Source of the DNA: Nonomuraea spiralis | GTDB lineage: Bacteria; Actinomycetota; Actinomycetes; Streptosporangiales; Streptosporangiaceae | Direction of reading: 5' to 3' | Length of the DNA: 64,000 bases | Assembly: GCF_014648435.1 (NCBI RefSeq) | Contig: NZ_BMRC01000009.1 | Location: 365,077-429,076 of the forward strand | Shown: positions 61,056-64,000 of the stretch, one piece after another | How positions within the stretch are numbered: position 1 is the first letter of the stretch | Layout of the letters: each line of letters starts with the position of its first letter | Position numbers and translations under genes: made by a program | Notes under the pieces: generated by a model | What the model saw: the letters and a program-made list of their open reading frames with translations, nothing else | What the model was told of the DNA's origin: nothing | The model's database searches: none

Positions 61056-63620
61056 GTGACGACGCAAGAGCTGCCTACCCAGTACACACCGGCCGACGTC
61101 GAGACCCGGAGCTACGAGCGCTGGGTGTCCGAAGGCTACTTCCACGCCGACCCGGGCAGCTCGCGCGTGCCGTACAGCATCGTCCTCCCTCCGCCCAACG
61201 TGACGGGCGTCCTGCACATCGGGCACGCGCTCGACCACTCCGTCCAGGACGCGCTGACCCGCCGTGCCCGCATGCAGGGTCGCGAGACGTTGTGGCTGCC
61301 CGGCATGGACCACGCCGGCATCGCCACCCAGAACGTCGTGGAGCGCGAGCTGGCCAAGCAGGGCCTGTCCCGCCACGACCTGGGCCGCGAGGCGTTCGTC
61401 GAGCGGGTCTGGGAGTGGAAGGAGGAGTCCGGCGGCAAGATCCTGGGCCAGATGCGCAAGCTCGGCGACGGCGTCGACTGGTCGCGCGAGCGCTTCACCA
61501 TGGACCCGGGCCTGTCGCGGGCCGTCCAGACCATCTTCAAGAAGCTCTTCGACGACGGGCTCATCTACCGCGCCGAGCGCATCATCAACTGGTGCCCGCG
61601 CTGCCTGACCGCGCTGTCCGACATCGAGGTCGAGCACAGCGAGGACGAGGGCGAGCTGGTCTCGATCCGCTACTCCGACGAGATCGTGGTGGCCACCACC
61701 CGCGCCGAGACCATGCTCGGCGACACCGCCGTGGCCGTCCACCCCTCCGACGAGCGCTATGCCCACCTGATCGGCACGATGGTCGAGGTGCCGCTGACCG
61801 GCCGCATGATCCCGGTGGTCGCAGACGAGCACGTCGATCCCGCCTTCGGCACCGGCGCGGTCAAGGTCACCCCGGCCCATGACCCCAACGACTTCGAGAT
61901 CGGCCGCCGCCACTCGCTGCCGTCGCTCACGGTCATGAACGAGCGCGGCGTCATCACCGCCCACGGTCCCTTCGAGGGCCTCGACCGTTTCGAGGCACGC
62001 CCGGCCGTGGTCGCCGCACTGCGCGCCGAGGGCCTGATCGTCGCCGAGAAGCGCCCCTACCTGCACTCGGTCGGCCACTGCTCGCGCTGCAAGACCGTGG
62101 TGGAGCCGCGGCTGTCGCTGCAGTGGTTCGTCAACGTCTCGCCGCTGGCCAAGGCCGCCGGCGACGCCGTGCGCGACGGCCGCACCCGCATCCACCCGCC
62201 GGAGCTGGCCAAGCGCTACTTCGACTGGGTCGACGACATGCACGACTGGTGCATCTCCCGCCAGCTCTGGTGGGGCCACCGCATCCCGGTCTGGTACGGT
62301 CCGGCCGGCGAGGTCGTCTGCGTGGGCCCCGACGAGGAGCCGCCGGCCGGCTACACCCAGGACGCCGACGTCCTCGACACCTGGTTCTCCTCCGGCCTGT
62401 GGCCGTTCTCGACGCTGGGCTGGCCCGACTCCACCCCTGAGCTGGAGAAGTTCTACCCGACCTCCGTCCTGGTGACCGGCTACGACATCCTGTTCTTCTG
62501 GGTGGCCAGGATGATGATGTTCGGCCTCTACGCCATGGACGGCCGTCCGCCGTTCCAGACCGTGGCCCTGCACGGCATGGTCCGTGACCAATACGGCAAG
62601 AAGATGTCGAAGTCGTTCGGGAACGTGGTCGACCCGCTCGACTGGGTTGAGCGTTTCGGCGCCGACGCCACCCGCTTCACGCTGCTGCGTGGCGCCAACC
62701 CCGGCGCCGATGTGGCGGTGAGCGAGGAGTGGGCGGCCGGCTCGCGCAACTTCTGCAACAAGATCTGGAACGCCACCCGCTTCGCGCTGATGAACGGCGC
62801 GGCCGTGGGCTCGCTCGACGGGCTCGACCTCACCGCGGCCGACCGCTGGATCCTGTCACGCCTGCAGAGCGTGGTGAACGCGGCCGACGCGGCGTTCGAG
62901 GAGTTCGAGTTCGCCAAGGTCTCCGACCTGCTCTACCACTTCGCCTGGGACGAGGTCTGCGACTGGTACCTGGAGCTGGCCAAGATCCAGCTCGGGGAGG
63001 GGCTCGAACACACCCGGCTCGTGCTCGGGCACGTGCTCGACGCGCTGCTGCGGCTGATGCATCCGCTGGTGCCGTTCGTCACCGAGGAGCTGTGGCGGGC
63101 GGTGACGGGCGGCGAGTCGATCGTCGTGGCCCCCTGGCCGCAGGCCGACCCCCGTTACGCCGACCCGGCGGCCGAGGCCGAGATCGACGCTCTTCAGGAG
63201 CTCGTGACCGAGGTCCGCAGGTTCCGTTCCGACCAGGGGCTCAAGCCCGGCCAGAAGGTGGCCGCGCGGCTGGGGCTGGCCGGCACGCCGCTGGAGGCCC
63301 AGGAGAGGGCGATTCGCGCGTTGCTGCGGCTGACCGAGCCGGCGGAGACGTTCAACGCCACAGCGCGCTTCAGCGTGGGCGGGGTGACCGTGGAGATCGA
63401 CACCGCGGGCGCCATCGACGTCGTGGCAGAGCGCAAGCGCCTGGAGAAGGATCTCGCCGCGGCCCGCAAGGAGGCCGCGCAGGCGACCGGCAAGCTGGGC
63501 AACGAGCAGTTCATGTCCAAGGCACCCGACGACGTGGTGGCCAAGGTCAGGGCCCGTGCCGAGCAGTCCGCCGCGGACATCGCGCGCCTTGAGGCGCAGC
63601 TGTCCGGGCTCGGTGTTTGA
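61056..63620 (+). CDS. valS: Valyl-tRNA synthetase
   Basis: 854 residues, class I aaRS. HIGH motif at 54-57 (GVLHIGHALD), CP1 editing domain (about 180-330, VVATTRAETMLGDTAVAV), KMSKS at 516-520, an anticodon-binding domain and a C-terminal coiled coil (AERKRLEKDLAAARKEAAQ). It charges tRNA-Val. GTG 61056 is chosen from the -10 spacing and family N-terminus. Confidence 0.98.
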   Translation: MTTQELPTQYTPADVETRSYERWVSEGYFHADPGSSRVPYSIVLPPPNVTGVLHIGHALDHSVQDALTRRARMQGRETLWLPGMDHAGIATQNVVERELAKQGLSRHDLGREAFVERVWEWKEESGGKILGQMRKLGDGVDWSRERFTMDPGLSRAVQTIFKKLFDDGLIYRAERIINWCPRCLTALSDIEVEHSEDEGELVSIRYSDEIVVATTRAETMLGDTAVAVHPSDERYAHLIGTMVEVPLTGRMIPVVADEHVDPAFGTGAVKVTPAHDPNDFEIGRRHSLPSLTVMNERGVITAHGPFEGLDRFEARPAVVAALRAEGLIVAEKRPYLHSVGHCSRCKTVVEPRLSLQWFVNVSPLAKAAGDAVRDGRTRIHPPELAKRYFDWVDDMHDWCISRQLWWGHRIPVWYGPAGEVVCVGPDEEPPAGYTQDADVLDTWFSSGLWPFSTLGWPDSTPELEKFYPTSVLVTGYDILFFWVARMMMFGLYAMDGRPPFQTVALHGMVRDQYGKKMSKSFGNVVDPLDWVERFGADATRFTLLRGANPGADVAVSEEWAAGSRNFCNKIWNATRFALMNGAAVGSLDGLDLTAADRWILSRLQSVVNAADAAFEEFEFAKVSDLLYHFAWDEVCDWYLELAKIQLGEGLEHTRLVLGHVLDALLRLMHPLVPFVTEELWRAVTGGESIVVAPWPQADPRYADPAAEAEIDALQELVTEVRRFRSDQGLKPGQKVAARLGLAGTPLEAQERAIRALLRLTEPAETFNATARFSVGGVTVEIDTAGAIDVVAERKRLEKDLAAARKEAAQATGKLGNEQFMSKAPDDVVAKVRARAEQSAADIARLEAQLSGLGV

Positions 63621-63636
63621 ACCATACGCACGCGGG

Positions 63637-63668
63637 GAAGGTCCATTCGTTACCGAAGATGGACCTTC
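63637..63668 (+). terminator. Hairpin after valS
   Basis: 10-bp arms GAAGGTCCAT (63637-63646) and ATGGACCTTC (63659-63668) with a 12-nt loop, 17 nt after the stop. No T-run follows; termination may be partial. Confidence 0.55.
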
Positions 63669-63764
63669 GACGTCCTCGGGGCTGCTACAGTTTTCAACGC
63701 GGGGCCGATCAGCCCCGACACCCCTGCTGATCAACCCCGACCTTCGGGCTGCCTAACCTCGCGG

Positions 63765-63794
63765 TTGGACAAAGGCCGAAAGTTAGAGTAAGTT
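63765..63794 (+). promoter_or_regulatory. rRNA operon promoter P1 (upstream)
   Basis: TTGGAC (63765-63770) and TAAGTT (63789-63794) with 18-nt spacing, in an A+T-richer zone after valS. Confidence 0.5.
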
Positions 63795-63846
63795 AGCAGG
63801 GTTGCTCCAAAACGGAGCAGGTCCGGAAGCTCCCGGATCGGGCGGT

Positions 63847-63876
63847 TTGACAAGAATCGTCCGGATCTGGTAGACT
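63847..63876 (+). promoter_or_regulatory. rRNA operon promoter P2 (strong)
   Basis: TTGACA (63847-63852) and TAGACT (63871-63876) with 18-nt spacing; start expected near 63883. It is the best consensus promoter in the window. Confidence 0.75.
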
Positions 63877-63882
63877 GAAGGA

Positions 63883-64000
63883 AATGAAATGTGAGGGCCT
63901 CTGAGCGAGGATCCGGGAACGGGTTCTGGTGAGGAAGTACGCGTCCGTTTCTTGAGAACTCAACAGTGTGTTTAAAAGCCAGTGCATGAAAACCATGCAT
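63883..64000 (+). other. rRNA operon leader (16S gene starts beyond the window)
   Basis: The transcribed leader contains CTTGAGAACTCAA (63951-63963) followed by CAGTGTG, the typical actinobacterial pre-16S leader block near the boxA/RNase III processing region. No 16S sequence is yet visible at base 64000. Together with 63669-63846, this completes the gene-free stretch after valS. Confidence 0.75.

Overview
The window is a very GC-rich, densely packed chromosomal segment of an actinobacterium. Family-level clues point to Streptosporangiales (Nonomuraea or a relative); that placement is inference, not read from a marker gene. The clues are a mycothiol-type DsbA oxidoreductase, a luciferase-like F420-type oxidoreductase, a 25-residue bL37 ribosomal protein, a CtaJ-like cytochrome oxidase gene beside a DUF5130 gene, many GTG/TTG starts, and at least eight genes whose start codon lies only 6-8 nt after a TAnnnT -10 box (leaderless promoters). 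No phage, insertion sequence, integrase or CRISPR array was seen.

Layout. 1-3.6 kb: a translationally coupled CoA-transferase alpha/beta plus citrate-synthase-like lyase operon (first gene cut by the window edge), then an aminotransferase behind a promoter with a perfect palindromic operator. 3.6-14.1 kb: small regulator/enzyme modules: an MDR-NmrA fusion oxidoreductase divergent from a TetR gene with twin operators, a beta-lactamase-fold protein, an MBL hydrolase, a Nudix protein, a secreted phosphodiesterase, ArsR-TspO divergent from an LLM oxidoreductase, an SDR, and PiT-DUF47 phosphate transport. 14.3-19.5 kb: a tightly coupled four-gene operon (PhnW-like class V aminotransferase, LysR regulator, dimethylglycine-dehydrogenase-like FAD/GcvT enzyme, PurU). 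It looks like a catabolic route for an N-methylated amine and is the best candidate for an uncharacterised pathway. 19.5-31 kb: prolyl oligopeptidase-AraC-VOC, HNH protein with a structured leader, GNAT, FmdB, beta-lactamase-like lipoprotein, WYL protein, IlvD, thioesterase/TetR pair and a membrane NERD protein.

30.6-49 kb: amidase, CtaJ-like/DUF5130, a receptor Ser/Thr kinase with an unknown downstream partner, PepN, mycothiol oxidoreductase, aldehyde dehydrogenase, peptide deformylase-SDR, RpiB, an Eis-like acetyltransferase, a SpoIIE-type phosphatase, an orphan LuxR regulator, RseP and a TetR/MDR pair. 48.4-53.9 kb: a secreted coiled-coil peptidoglycan-type hydrolase preceded by what reads as a cyclic di-AMP (ydaO-yuaA) riboswitch, galT-deoR, the tiny bL37 gene, a TrpB2-type synthase, a uridine-kinase-like protein, and divergent tRNA-Gly(TCC) and tRNA-Pro(TGG).

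54-64 kb is core housekeeping: DinB-like protein, an HATPase/XRE-DUF5753 pair, trigger factor, clpP1-clpP2-clpX, valS, and finally the tandem promoters and leader of an rRNA operon whose 16S gene begins just beyond the right edge. Proteostasis (tig, clp, pepN, def, rseP) and translation (tRNAs, valS, bL37, rRNA) dominate this right third, while the left two thirds hold lineage-specific catabolic and regulatory modules.
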